Shown here piece by piece: positions 26,420 through 35,363 of a DNA stretch of 64,000 nt. The translations under genes were made by a program, and so were the position numbers. Each line of letters starts with the position of its first letter. Position 1 is the stretch's first letter. The stretch covers positions 1 to 64,000 of the forward strand of contig CAZCCZ010000012.1 in NCBI GenBank assembly GCA_964497495.1, written 5' to 3'. The notes beneath the pieces are model-generated. The model searched no databases. It saw nothing but the letters and a program-made list of their open reading frames with translations, and was not told the origin of the DNA. Source of the DNA: CAXXOK01 sp964497495 (lineage in GTDB: Bacteria > Bacillota > Clostridia > Christensenellales > Aristaeellaceae).

Positions 26420-27168
26420 CCAAACGCATTATCCCCTGCCTGGACGTGCGTAACGGCCGCGTGGTGAAGGGCGTGAATTTCGCGGGTCTGCGCGACGTGG
26501 ACGACCCCGTGGCGCTGGCGCGGTTTTACAACGATTCCGGCGCGGACGAGCTGGTGTTTTACGACATCACCGCAAGCTTCGAAGGCCGTCCCCTTTTCGC
26601 GGACGCGCTCAGGCGCGTGGCGGCGGAAGTGTTCATCCCCCTCACCGTGGGCGGCAGCATCAACTCCCTTTCCGATTTCGACCGGGTGCTCAAGTGCGGG
26701 GCGGACAAGGTGAGCGTCAACACCGGCGCGGTCCGCAACCCCGCGCTGATCGGCGAAGCCGCCAAACGCTACGGTGACCAGTGCGTGGTGCTTTCCATGG
26801 ACGTGAAGCGGGTGGACGGCCGTTTCCACGTGTTCGCCAAGGGCGGGCGTGAGGACACGGGGTTGGACGCCGTGGAATGGGTGAAATTCGGGGAAGCCAA
26901 CGGCGCGGGCGAGGTGGTGGTGAACTCCATCGACACCGACGGCGTGCGCGGCGGGTTCGACCTTGAAATGCTTTCCGCCATCGGGAACGCCGTCAGCCTG
27001 CCGCTGATCGCTTCCGGCGGCGCGGGTAAAAAAGAGGATTTTCTGGCGCTTTTCCAGCATCCGCGCGTGGACGCGGGGTTGGCCGCGAGCATCTTCCATT
27101 CCCGCGAGGTGGATATCCGGGAACTGAAACGCTACCTGAACGACAACGGCGTGCCCATGCGCGTGTGA
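26413..27168 (+). CDS. hisF: Imidazole glycerol phosphate synthase, cyclase subunit
   Basis: A barrel enzyme of 251 residues that works with HisH. PCLDVRNGRVVKGVNF gives the first catalytic Asp, and NSIDTDGVRGGFD the second; TVGGSI and ASGGAGKKEDF are phosphate loops. It has the usual HisF length. A ten-base gap separates it from hisIE. Confidence 0.97.
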   Translation: MLTKRIIPCLDVRNGRVVKGVNFAGLRDVDDPVALARFYNDSGADELVFYDITASFEGRPLFADALRRVAAEVFIPLTVGGSINSLSDFDRVLKCGADKVSVNTGAVRNPALIGEAAKRYGDQCVVLSMDVKRVDGRFHVFAKGGREDTGLDAVEWVKFGEANGAGEVVVNSIDTDGVRGGFDLEMLSAIGNAVSLPLIASGGAGKKEDFLALFQHPRVDAGLAASIFHSREVDIRELKRYLNDNGVPMRV

Positions 27169-27178
27169 CGGAGGCCAT

Positions 27179-27835
27179 ATGACGTTTGAAGAAATCGAAA
27201 GCCAGCTGAAATTCGACGACAAGGGATTGATCCCCGTGATCGTGCAGGATTACGCGACCCACGAAGTGCTGACGCTGGCCTACATGAACCGGGAAAGCCT
27301 GAAAGTCAGCCTGGAGGAAGGGCGCACCTGCTTCTGGAGCCGCAGCCGCAGCCGTTTGTGGCGCAAGGGCGAAACCAGCGGCAATACCCAGCGGATCGTT
27401 GCCCTGCGCGCGGACTGCGACGGGGACGCGCTGGTGGCCGAAGTGAAAAAGGCGGGGCCCGCCTGCCATACCGGCGCGGAAAGCTGCTTTTTCACGGGCC
27501 TGTACGAGGACGCGGAGATCAAGCCCTTTTCCCTCGGCGCGCTGTACCGGCTGGTGGAGGGGCGGAAAAGCGAGCCTAAGGAGGGCAGCTACACCACCTA
27601 CCTTTTCCAGAAGGGGCGGGAAAAAATCCTGAAAAAAGTCGGCGAGGAGTGCACGGAGGTGCTGATCGCCGGGGCGAAGAACGACGCGGAAGAAACGGTC
27701 TACGAGCTGGGCGACCTGGCCTATCACGCCGTGGTGCTGATGGCCGAAATGGGCATTTCTCCGGAGGACGTGCTGCGGGAACTGGCGCGCCGCCACGTGA
27801 TCGACCATAAGGTAAAACAGGAGCGGATGCAATGA
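27179..27835 (+). CDS. hisI: Bifunctional phosphoribosyl-AMP cyclohydrolase / phosphoribosyl-ATP pyrophosphatase
   Basis: A fused HisIE protein of 218 residues covering steps two and three of the pathway. The N-terminal cyclohydrolase (about 1-115) has VLTLAYMNRESL, FWSRSRSRLWRKGETSGN and the zinc-binding region with CD, CH and CF. The C-terminal pyrophosphatase (about 118-218) has SYTTYLFQKG and KKVGEECTEVLI. The stop overlaps the next ATG. Confidence 0.96.
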   Translation: MTFEEIESQLKFDDKGLIPVIVQDYATHEVLTLAYMNRESLKVSLEEGRTCFWSRSRSRLWRKGETSGNTQRIVALRADCDGDALVAEVKKAGPACHTGAESCFFTGLYEDAEIKPFSLGALYRLVEGRKSEPKEGSYTTYLFQKGREKILKKVGEECTEVLIAGAKNDAEETVYELGDLAYHAVVLMAEMGISPEDVLRELARRHVIDHKVKQERMQ

Positions 27836-28680
27836 AATTCCTGTCCAACGCGCACACGCACACCACCTACTGCGACGGGCGCAGCACCGTTCAGGAACAG
27901 CTGGCCGCCGCGCGCGCGCTGGGGTTCGTCAGCCTGGGGTTCTCCGGCCACGCCATGCAGGGCTTCGACTGGAAGTACTGCATGAGCGCGGAGGGTCAAA
28001 GCGCCTACCGCAAGGAGTTGCGCGCGTTGCAACGCGAGTGCGGGGAACGGGGTCTTGCCCCGAAGCTGTACGTCGGTCTGGAACAGGACGCGCTGGTGCC
28101 CGCGGCGGAAAAGGCGAAAAACCGCGCCGATTTCGATTATATCGTCGCTTCCGCGCATTATTTTCCGGAACCGCTGTCCGGCGAGTGGGTTTCGGTGGAC
28201 GGCGACCCGGAGCTGTTGAAACGCTGCGTGGCGGAGCGCTTCGGCGGCGACGCGCTCGCCATGGCGGAAGCCTATTTCGCGCTGCACGGCGGGGCCGTGG
28301 AGAACGACCGGCCGGACGTGATCGGCCATTTCGACCTGGTGCGCAAGTACTCGGAGCAGATTGGGCTGGACACGGGCGCGGCGGCCTACCGCGCCGCGGC
28401 TTTGGCCGCGCTGGAACGGGCGCGGCGCGGCTGCGGCCTGCTGGAAGTCAACACCGGGGGCATCGCGCGCGGGTACGAGGTTACTCCCTATCCGGCGGGC
28501 TTCCTGCTGGACGCCTGGCGGGACATGGGCGGCGACGTGACCCTCACGTCGGACTGCCACGACGCGCGGTTTCTGGATTGCGCCTTCGACGAAACGCTGG
28601 TCATGCTCAGGGCGCGGGGGTTCCGGCGCGTGCTCCGGCTGGGCGCAGGCGAGGCGCCGTGGGACGAAGTCGCTTTATAA
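27832..28680 (+). CDS. PHP-family histidinol phosphatase
   Basis: A 282-residue PHP metallophosphatase, HisK/HisJ type. HTHTTYCDG (8-16) is the first metal motif, FSGHA the second, GLEQD the third, VASAHYF the fourth, and GHFDLVRKY and SDCHDARFL complete the site. It dephosphorylates histidinol phosphate, the only step not covered by the other genes, so the operon encodes the whole path from PRPP to histidine. It is coupled to hisIE by ATGA and followed by a strong terminator. Confidence 0.92.
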   Translation: MKFLSNAHTHTTYCDGRSTVQEQLAAARALGFVSLGFSGHAMQGFDWKYCMSAEGQSAYRKELRALQRECGERGLAPKLYVGLEQDALVPAAEKAKNRADFDYIVASAHYFPEPLSGEWVSVDGDPELLKRCVAERFGGDALAMAEAYFALHGGAVENDRPDVIGHFDLVRKYSEQIGLDTGAAAYRAAALAALERARRGCGLLEVNTGGIARGYEVTPYPAGFLLDAWRDMGGDVTLTSDCHDARFLDCAFDETLVMLRARGFRRVLRLGAGEAPWDEVAL

Positions 28681-28689
28681 ACCTCTGGA

Positions 28690-28726
28690 AAAGCGCCCGG
28701 CGGGTTGACAGCCCGCCGGGCGCTTT
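28690..28726. terminator. Bidirectional terminator between the his operon and the EamA gene
   Basis: A perfect 15-base-pair stem (AAAGCGCCCGGCGGG at 28690-28704, complement at 28712-28726) with a short loop. A-tracts and T-tracts at the ends serve both strands. Confidence 0.9.
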
Positions 28727-28736
28727 GATGATTCGC

Positions 28737-29687
28737 TTACCGGTTTACGCCCGCCGGCTGCGCCGTTTCGCGCGCGTCCCGTATTTCCATCCACAGGTAC
28801 CACGCGACCCCAACGATGATCACGCTGCCGCCGATAAACGTGTATTTCGTGGGCGCGTCCCCCAGCACCAGGTAGACCACCATCGGCGCCGTGACCATGT
28901 TGGTCAGCAGCACGGCGGAAACTGTCGGGGCTTTGATGTATTTCAGCGACACGCTTTGCATTGTATGCCCCAGCAGGGTGGGGAAAACAGCCAGCCCCAG
29001 CGCCCACAGCAGGTTAACGGGTTCCAGCCCCGCGGGCGAAGCGTCGCCGATCAGCGCGAAAACGGCCATCCACACGAAGGTGAAAAAATACACGACGGCG
29101 GTGTAGGTGTTCACGTCCAGCGCCACGCGGATCTTGCGCCCCAGCATCGTGTACAGCGCGAACAGCGCGGCGGCCGCCAGCGAGTACAGGTTGCCGGACA
29201 GCGTGCCCGCGGTGCCGCCGAGGTTGCATACCACCACGCCCGCCGTGGCGATGATCATGCCCACCAGCGCCGCGCGGGAGGTTCTTTCGCGCAGGAACAG
29301 CGAGGAAAGCAGCGCCGTGATCAGCAGGCTGATGCCCGATATGGCGCCCGCGGCGAACACGTCCGTCTGCGTCAACGCGATCGCCCAGGTCGTAAAATGC
29401 AAGGCGAGCACCGTGCCCGTAAGCGCGCTGTACCAAAACCACTTTTTCGGTACGTGCAGCAGCTTTTCCCGAAGGTTGCGGTTCAGGAACGTCACCGGCG
29501 CCATAAGGACGAGCGTCAGCAACAGACGCAGGGCGTTCACCCACAGGGGGCTCAGGCCCGTGCGGTAGGAAAGCATATAAAACAGCGAGGAAACCGACGT
29601 GCCCACCGCGGCGGTCGTCAGCGCGGCCACGCCGATACGCGACCCCGCCATCCGTCCGTTTTCCGGGGCGGAGCTTGCCTGGCTCAT
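28737..29687 (-). CDS. EamA/DMT family transporter
   Basis: A 316-residue inner-membrane protein with about ten hydrophobic helices arranged as two EamA repeats. Features include the FTTWAIALTQTDVFAAGAIS stretch, LLSSLFLRERTSRAALVGM at the end of the first repeat, and a second repeat with the MQSVSLKYIKAPTVSAVLL region. The family exports metabolites or amino acids; the substrate is not predictable. The ATG at 29687 is chosen for its GGAGG site; another in-frame ATG lies at 29702. It converges on the his operon across a shared terminator. Confidence 0.9.
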   Translation of the reverse strand: MSQASSAPENGRMAGSRIGVAALTTAAVGTSVSSLFYMLSYRTGLSPLWVNALRLLLTLVLMAPVTFLNRNLREKLLHVPKKWFWYSALTGTVLALHFTTWAIALTQTDVFAAGAISGISLLITALLSSLFLRERTSRAALVGMIIATAGVVVCNLGGTAGTLSGNLYSLAAAALFALYTMLGRKIRVALDVNTYTAVVYFFTFVWMAVFALIGDASPAGLEPVNLLWALGLAVFPTLLGHTMQSVSLKYIKAPTVSAVLLTNMVTAPMVVYLVLGDAPTKYTFIGGSVIIVGVAWYLWMEIRDARETAQPAGVNR

Positions 29688-29718
29688 AAACGGCACCTCC
29701 ATACGGGTTCCACGGGGC

Positions 29719-29747
29719 AGTATACCGCCGCGGCCACGCGCCGTCAA
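29719..29747 (-). promoter_or_regulatory. Promoter of the EamA gene
   Basis: TTGACG, 17 bases, TATACT on the minus strand (complement of 29742-29747 and 29719-29724). Confidence 0.75.
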
Positions 29748-29817
29748 TGTGCAAAACCGTCCGTTCCCGCACGCGCGGGGCGGGGTGCCGCGCGTTTCGG
29801 CCCGAACCGTTCCCATA

Positions 29818-29847
29818 GTGACAAATCTTCGATATCTATGGTATAAT
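29818..29847 (+). promoter_or_regulatory. Promoter of the GT-C/Lux-like operon
   Basis: GTGACA (29818-29823), 18 bases, TATAAT (29842-29847). I see no other clear promoter before 40731, so it may drive the whole twelve-gene group. Confidence 0.65.
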
Positions 29848-29885
29848 TCTGTTTTGGGAATGCTTTGCAAAGGAGGGAGCGCCGG

Positions 29886-31409
29886 ATGCACGAGAACACG
29901 GCGGCACCGAGCGCCGCAAAGCCCCGCCGCGCCGTGCGCCTGCTGGCTGTGGGCTGCGTGCTGCTGCTGCTGGCGGGCGTGCTGCCCCTGTACGCGATCT
30001 CCTTTTATAATCACCCCTATTACGACGATTATAACTTTTCCCAGGGCGTGCACGCCGTATGGGCGGAAACGCACAGCCTGCCGCAGGCCCTTTCCGCCGC
30101 GTTTGCCGGCGCGCAGAACGTTCGCGCCACCTGGCAGGGCACCTACACGGGCACGCTGCTGACCAACCTCCAGCCTGGGGTATTTTCCGAAAGCCTGTAC
30201 TGGCTCACCACCTTCGTATTGCTCACGGCGTTCCTGCTGTGTTTCGGTTATTTTTACAAAACCGTATTCCGCACCGTGCTGGGCGCGGGCCGCGCGGAAA
30301 CGGTCTGCGTTGTTTGCCTCGCGCTGTTCCTCACCACCCAGCTTCTGCCGGGTGCGGACGAGGCGTTTTTCTGGTTCAACGGCGGCGTGGGCAACACGTT
30401 CGTCTACTCCCTGCTGGCGCTCTCGCTGGCACTGATGATCCGCCTAGCCACCGCCAGGCGCGGCGCACCGTGGCTGACGCTCGCGCTGTTCCTGCTCGTC
30501 ACGCTGCTGGGCGGCGGCAGCTACGGCGGCGGGCTGTTCGGGCTGCTGATCTTCCTTATCGTGTGCGTTTTCGCGTTCGTTCAAAAAAACCGTTACCGTT
30601 TCGTGTACGTTGGGCTCACGGCGTGGTTCCTCGCCTGCTTCGCGTACAGCATGGTCGCGCCGGGCAACGACGTGCGCGCCGCGATGATCGGCGCGCATCC
30701 CTCGGCGGTCCGGGCCGTGCTGCAGTCGCTTTACTACGGCGTGGCGCTCATCGGCAGTTCCTTCACGTTGCCCGTGGCGGCCGTGGGGCTGGCGTTTGCG
30801 CCGCTGTTGTGGAAACTGGCCGGTGAAAGCCGGTTCGCCTTCAAGCATCCGTTGATCGTGCTGCTCGCGGGCGCGTGCCTGTTCTGCGTGCAGCTGACGC
30901 CGCCGATTTACTCGGGCGTGTTTCTGGGCGGCGACCGCATCAGGGACACATATTATTACAGTTTCGTTTCGATGTTCCTGCTATATGAAACCTATCTGCT
31001 GGGCTTTCTCGCCCGCCGCCGCGAGAAGCTCGGGAAACCTGCGTTCGCGCCCGCGCCCGCCGCGCTTCGCGTCCTGCTGGTGGTTTCCGCGTGCCTGTTC
31101 GCGCTGGGTATTCTGGGTTTCAAGCAATCGGGGGAAACGCTGTACGGCCCCATGAACCTGGCGGGCGGCAGCGCGGCGCTCTCCGTCGTTTCCGGCGAGG
31201 CGGCGGCATACGACCGCCAGATGACCGCGCGCGAGGCGCTGCTCAACGACGCTTCGCAGCCCGTGGTAACGCTCGCGCCGCTCACGGCGGTGCCGAACGT
31301 GTTCATGGACGACCTGCTATTGCCACACGCCGAGTACGACGTGCGGCCCGCCCTGCGGGGTTACTACGGCAAGGAAGCCGTGCTGGTGGAAGGGGGCGAC
31401 GCGCAATGA
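29886..31409 (+). CDS. Multi-pass membrane protein, probable GT-C glycosyltransferase (paralog 1)
   Basis: A 507-residue protein with about ten to twelve hydrophobic helices. The first helix (about 16-38) is followed by an extracytoplasmic loop with YYDDYNFS (Asp47-Asp48). An acidic pair in the first outer loop is the usual mark of GT-C enzymes, which take sugars from polyprenyl phosphate. DEAFFWFNGG and MVAPGNDVRAA are also shared with the next gene. After the last helix comes an outer tail (about 425-507) with GPMNLAGGSAA and AREALLND. It resembles proteins annotated as DUF6056, of unknown function. The glycosyltransferase role is inferred from topology, motif and neighbours. Start chosen for AAAGGAGGG; a TTG seven codons earlier is less likely. 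Confidence 0.72.
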   Translation: MHENTAAPSAAKPRRAVRLLAVGCVLLLLAGVLPLYAISFYNHPYYDDYNFSQGVHAVWAETHSLPQALSAAFAGAQNVRATWQGTYTGTLLTNLQPGVFSESLYWLTTFVLLTAFLLCFGYFYKTVFRTVLGAGRAETVCVVCLALFLTTQLLPGADEAFFWFNGGVGNTFVYSLLALSLALMIRLATARRGAPWLTLALFLLVTLLGGGSYGGGLFGLLIFLIVCVFAFVQKNRYRFVYVGLTAWFLACFAYSMVAPGNDVRAAMIGAHPSAVRAVLQSLYYGVALIGSSFTLPVAAVGLAFAPLLWKLAGESRFAFKHPLIVLLAGACLFCVQLTPPIYSGVFLGGDRIRDTYYYSFVSMFLLYETYLLGFLARRREKLGKPAFAPAPAALRVLLVVSACLFALGILGFKQSGETLYGPMNLAGGSAALSVVSGEAAAYDRQMTAREALLNDASQPVVTLAPLTAVPNVFMDDLLLPHAEYDVRPALRGYYGKEAVLVEGGDAQ

Positions 31410-32947
31410 CGGGCCGCCTCTCGCTCTCCCGCCGGGCCGTTGCCTGGCTGTGTATGCTGCTTCTGCTGGCGGGCGTGCTGCCCATGTACGCGCTTTCGCA
31501 GTACAACCACGCGTTTTACGACGATTTCGGTTTTTCGCTGCTTACGCGCGACGCCTGGCGGACGGAGGGCACCGTGCCCGCGGTGCTCAAAGCCGCCTGG
31601 GTGAACACTTTCGGCAATGCCGAAGGCACGGTGCGCGGCACCTACAACACGTGGGAAGGCACCTACGCCAGTTCTTTTCTAAGCGCTCTGCAACCCGCGG
31701 TTTTCGGCGAGGGCGCGTATTGGGCAACGACCGTCCTGCTGCTGACGGCGTTCCTGTTTTCGGTTTGGTTCTTCCTTTCGCAAACGCTACGCGGTGTTTA
31801 CGGCATGAACCGCGGCGCGGTGACGGCTGTTTTCGGTTTGCTGGGCTTCGTACTGACGCAGTTCGTGCCGGATGCCGCGGAAGCCTTCTATTGGTACAAC
31901 GGAGGGGTGGCTTACACGCTGCTGTGGTCGGCCGCGTTGCTGGGCGCGGGGCTTTGGCTCCGGTTCGACCGCGCCGCGGGCGCGGCGCGGCGCATCCTGT
32001 TGTACGCGCTCCTGCTTGTGCTGACCGTTCTGGTGGGCGGCGCGAAATACAGCACGGTGCTCACGGCGGCGCTGGCGGCGGTATGCTATACCGCTTGGGC
32101 GTTTTTCCATAAACGGTCCGGCCGGTGGGCGTACCTGTCGCTGACGCTCCTGCTGCTCGCCTGTTTCGCCTTCAGCGTCCGCGCCCCCGGCAACGCCGTG
32201 CGCGCGGCCACGCTCTCCGGCAGCCTGGGCGCGCCCAAAGCCGTGCTGGAGGCCGTCTACTTCGGGCTGGCGCTTGTGGGACATTCGTTTTCGCTGCCCC
32301 TGCTGGCGAGCCTCGCCCTGCTGGCGCTGCTGGCGGTTCCGGCGCTCCGGCAAAGCCCCTTCCGTTTCGCCCATCCGGTGTGGGCCACGTTGTTGTGCCT
32401 GTGCCTGTTCTGCGCGCAGCTGGCACCCACGCTATACACCGGCAACTATCTGGGGGACGGGCGGGTGCTGGATACCTACTTCTACACGCTCGTGATCCTG
32501 CTTACCCAGCTGACCCTGTACTGGACGGGCTGGTTTCTGCGCAGGCGCGAGCGTCTGCTCAGCCCGGCGTCCGCGCGGGACGCCCTGCCGGAGGGCGCCC
32601 AGGTGAAGGCCGTTCCCCTGCTGATCGTCGCGGGGATGCTGTTGGTCGGCTGCGTCGCCTACAGCCCGGACGGCGCGGCAAGCTACGGGCCCCAGAACAT
32701 GGCGGGTGGAAGCGCTCTGCGTTCGCTTGTGAACGGACAGGCCGCCGCTTACGACGCGGCCATGGACGCGCGGGACGCGCTGCTTAACGACCCCGCGCGA
32801 GCGGACGTAACGCTTGCCCCCGTCACGTTTGCGCCTCCGTCCTTCATGGGCGACGCGCTGGAAAGCGACAACCTCGGCTACGTGCTGAGCCTCTACGCGG
32901 ACTATTATGATAAAGCGTCCGTACGCGTGGCGGGAGGGGAGGAGTAG
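31406..32947 (+). CDS. Multi-pass membrane protein, probable GT-C glycosyltransferase (paralog 2)
   Basis: A 513-residue paralog of the preceding protein, overlapping it by ATGA. The same landmarks occur in the same order: helix 1 with LLLLAGVLPMYALS, FYDDFGFS (Asp39-Asp40), AEAFYWYNGG, VRAPGNAVRAA, YFGLALVGHSFSLPL, and the tail with GPQNMAGGSAL, AAYDAAMDARDALLND and VTLAPVTFAPPSFM. The level of similarity indicates an old tandem duplication kept as two proteins, perhaps for two different acceptors or successive sugars. The function is inferred. Confidence 0.72.
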   Translation: MTGRLSLSRRAVAWLCMLLLLAGVLPMYALSQYNHAFYDDFGFSLLTRDAWRTEGTVPAVLKAAWVNTFGNAEGTVRGTYNTWEGTYASSFLSALQPAVFGEGAYWATTVLLLTAFLFSVWFFLSQTLRGVYGMNRGAVTAVFGLLGFVLTQFVPDAAEAFYWYNGGVAYTLLWSAALLGAGLWLRFDRAAGAARRILLYALLLVLTVLVGGAKYSTVLTAALAAVCYTAWAFFHKRSGRWAYLSLTLLLLACFAFSVRAPGNAVRAATLSGSLGAPKAVLEAVYFGLALVGHSFSLPLLASLALLALLAVPALRQSPFRFAHPVWATLLCLCLFCAQLAPTLYTGNYLGDGRVLDTYFYTLVILLTQLTLYWTGWFLRRRERLLSPASARDALPEGAQVKAVPLLIVAGMLLVGCVAYSPDGAASYGPQNMAGGSALRSLVNGQAAAYDAAMDARDALLNDPARADVTLAPVTFAPPSFMGDALESDNLGYVLSLYADYYDKASVRVAGGEE

Positions 32948-32948
32948 C

Positions 32949-33692
32949 ATGCCGCTGACCGGAAAGAACGCGCTGATCACCGGCGCCAACCGCGGCATCG
33001 GCGCGGCAACCCTCGCCGCCTTCGCAATGGAAGGGGCCAACGTGTGGGCCTTCGCCCGCAAACCGGACGAGGCGTTCGAGGCCCGCTGCCGCTCCCTTGC
33101 GGAAACGCACGGCGTGTGGATCAGGCCCCTGTACGCCGACCTGACGGACGAGGCCGCCGTGACCGACGCCGTGAAGGCCGCCATGGCGGACAAACTGCCG
33201 TTGGATATCCTGGTGAACAACGCGGGTGTAATGGGCGAGGACAAGCTTTTTCAGCTTACCTCCGCCGCGGAGATGCGGGCGCTGTTCGAGGCGAACTTCT
33301 TCGGCCCTCTGGCGCTCACCCGGCTGGCAACACGCTGGATGGCGCGCAAGCGGCAGGGCGCGGTAGTCAACGTCGCCTCCGTCGCCGGGCTGGACGGAGA
33401 CAGCCGCCTCGATTATTCCGCCAGCAAAGCCGCGCTGATCGCCGCCACTAAAAAGCTCGCGCGGGAGCTTGCCGGCGCGGGCATCCGCGTCAACGCCGTA
33501 GCCCCCGGGTACACCGACACGGGCATGACCCGCGCGCTGGGCGAAAAGATCGGGCAGGAAGCCGTAAGCCGCAACCTCCTCCGCCGGAAGGGGCGGCCGG
33601 AGGAAATCGCCGCCGTCATCGCGTTTTTAGCCGGGGACGGCGCAAGCTTCGTCACCGCGCAGGTGTGGCGCGTGGACGGGGGCATCGTGTAA
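32949..33692 (+). CDS. SDR family oxidoreductase, FabG-like
   Basis: A 247-residue classical short-chain dehydrogenase. TGANRGIG (11-18) binds NAD(P), NNAG lies near 95, and the catalytic residues are Ser143 (NVASVAG) and Tyr156/Lys160 (DYSASK). GYTDTGMT and the VDGGIV end are typical of 3-oxoacyl-ACP reductases. With an acyl carrier protein gene directly downstream, reduction of a 3-ketoacyl-ACP is the simplest proposal, but nucleotide-sugar or aldehyde reduction cannot be excluded. It lies one base after the second membrane paralog. Confidence 0.88.
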   Translation: MPLTGKNALITGANRGIGAATLAAFAMEGANVWAFARKPDEAFEARCRSLAETHGVWIRPLYADLTDEAAVTDAVKAAMADKLPLDILVNNAGVMGEDKLFQLTSAAEMRALFEANFFGPLALTRLATRWMARKRQGAVVNVASVAGLDGDSRLDYSASKAALIAATKKLARELAGAGIRVNAVAPGYTDTGMTRALGEKIGQEAVSRNLLRRKGRPEEIAAVIAFLAGDGASFVTAQVWRVDGGIV

Positions 33693-33736
33693 GCCGCACC
33701 AAATTCCCCAAATGAACGTGAGGAGCAAAAACGACC

Positions 33737-33973
33737 GTGAGCAACGAGCAGAAGTACCTGAACGCCTTTATGGAGACTCTGGAAGCGACCGCCGAGGAGG
33801 CCCCGGGCCTGGTATACGGCGAAAGCAAACTGTGGGACAGCGTCGGGCACATGGCGCTGATCGCCGCGCTGGAGGACGCCTTCGACATCATGATGGAGAT
33901 GGACGACATCATCGACCTGAGCTCGTTTGAAAAGGGGAAGGAGATACTCAGGAAATATGCTGTGGAGATTTGA
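33737..33973 (+). CDS. Acyl carrier protein
   Basis: A 78-residue acidic helical protein with a GTG start (GAGGAG upstream). The 4'-phosphopantetheine site is Ser35 in LWDSVGHMALI, a DSxxHM form that differs from the DSL of the fatty-acid AcpP and resembles carrier proteins of specialised pathways. It sits between the SDR and an adenylate-forming ligase and overlaps the ligase start by 17 bases. It therefore probably carries an acyl or aminoacyl group loaded by that ligase. Confidence 0.85.
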   Translation: MSNEQKYLNAFMETLEATAEEAPGLVYGESKLWDSVGHMALIAALEDAFDIMMEMDDIIDLSSFEKGKEILRKYAVEI

Positions 33974-35363
33974 CCGGTATCAGACGAACGTCGCCGTGGA
34001 GGACGAGTTAGGCCAGCGGCTTACCTACGCGGAGCTGCGCCACGAGGGCCGGCTGCTCTGCCAGCAGGCGGACGGCCGCTGTCTGGTGTTCTGCCTGTGC
34101 CGAAACGTCATGGGCAGCTTTCTGGGCTACGTCTCCTTTTTAAACGGCGGCGTGGTACCCCTGATGCTTCCGGCGGATATGGACCCGGCGCTTCTCCGGA
34201 AGCTGTACGAGACCTACCAGCCCAAGTACGTCTGGGTTCCCTCCGAGTTCGAGCTGGAAGACGGCTGCTGCCGCTACGAGCGTTTCGGCTACCGCCTTCT
34301 GCAAACGCCTTTCGGGGATGCCGCGCGCCTCGCGCCGGATCTGGCCCTGCTGCTGACCACCAGCGGCTCCACCGGCAGCCCCAAGCTGGTGAGGCAGAGC
34401 TACCGCAACATTCGCGCCAACATGGATTCCATCGTGGAATACCTGCACCTGCTTCCGGACGAGCGGCCCGTGACCACGCTGCCCATGCACTACACCTACG
34501 GCCTGAGCATCCTCAACACCCATCTGGACGTGGGCGCGACGATCCTCCTGACCGACCGCAGCGTGACGCAGAAGACCTTCTGGACGTTCTTCCGGGATCA
34601 GGGCGCCACCAGCTTCGGCGGCGTGCCCTACACCTACGAAATGCTGGATCGCATGCGTTTCACCCATATGAAGCTGCCCTCTTTGCGCGTAATGACGCAG
34701 GCGGGCGGCAGGCTTTCGCCGGAATTGCATCAAAAGTTCGCCGAATGGTGCAGGGACACGGGACGGGAGTTCATCGTGATGTACGGGCAGTGCGAAGCCA
34801 CGGCGCGCATGGCGTACCTGCCGTGGGAAAAGAGCCTGGACAAGGTGGGCGCGATGGGCGTGCCCATTCCCGGCGGCGCGTTCGAGCTGATCGGCGAGGA
34901 CGGCGCGCCGGTTACCGAGCCGCACGTAACCGGAGAACTTCGCTACCGGGGCGAAAACGTCACGCTGGGCTACGCAACCTGCGCCGAAGACCTCGTGAAA
35001 GAGGACGAGCGCCACGGCGTGCTGGACACCGGCGACATGGCGCAGGTGGACGAGGACGGGTATTACACCATCGTGGGGCGCAAGAAGCGGTTTCTAAAAA
35101 TGTTCGGCAACCGCGTCAATCTGGACGAGGTGGAGCGGCTGCTGCAGGCGCGGTTCCCGAAGGCGGACTGTGCCTGCGGCGGACGGGACGACCACCTAAC
35201 GGTTTTCTGTACGGACGAGGCCGCCTATCCCGAGATGCGCGCCTATCTGGCAGAAAAGACGGGCCTCAACCCGGGCGGGTTCTTTATGAAGGTCGTGCCC
35301 GCCATTCCCAGAAGCGACGTGGGCAAGACGTTATACCTGGAGTTGGAGAAGTACGATGACTGA
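33957..35363 (+). CDS. AMP-forming acyl or amino acid ligase
   Basis: A 468-residue ANL-superfamily enzyme. TTSGSTGSPKLVRQ (134-147) is the ATP loop, LPMHYTYGLS and YGQCEATARM follow in family order, LDTGDMAQVDEDGYY contains the ribose-binding Asp, VGRKKRFLKMFGNRVNLDEVE is the hinge region, and Lys457 in RSDVGKTLYLEL is the C-terminal catalytic lysine. It is somewhat shorter than typical acyl-CoA ligases. Tight coupling with the carrier protein suggests it adenylates a carboxylic acid and loads the carrier, as DltA does for DltC. The acid itself cannot be read. Confidence 0.85.
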   Translation: MLWRFDRYQTNVAVEDELGQRLTYAELRHEGRLLCQQADGRCLVFCLCRNVMGSFLGYVSFLNGGVVPLMLPADMDPALLRKLYETYQPKYVWVPSEFELEDGCCRYERFGYRLLQTPFGDAARLAPDLALLLTTSGSTGSPKLVRQSYRNIRANMDSIVEYLHLLPDERPVTTLPMHYTYGLSILNTHLDVGATILLTDRSVTQKTFWTFFRDQGATSFGGVPYTYEMLDRMRFTHMKLPSLRVMTQAGGRLSPELHQKFAEWCRDTGREFIVMYGQCEATARMAYLPWEKSLDKVGAMGVPIPGGAFELIGEDGAPVTEPHVTGELRYRGENVTLGYATCAEDLVKEDERHGVLDTGDMAQVDEDGYYTIVGRKKRFLKMFGNRVNLDEVERLLQARFPKADCACGGRDDHLTVFCTDEAAYPEMRAYLAEKTGLNPGGFFMKVVPAIPRSDVGKTLYLELEKYDD

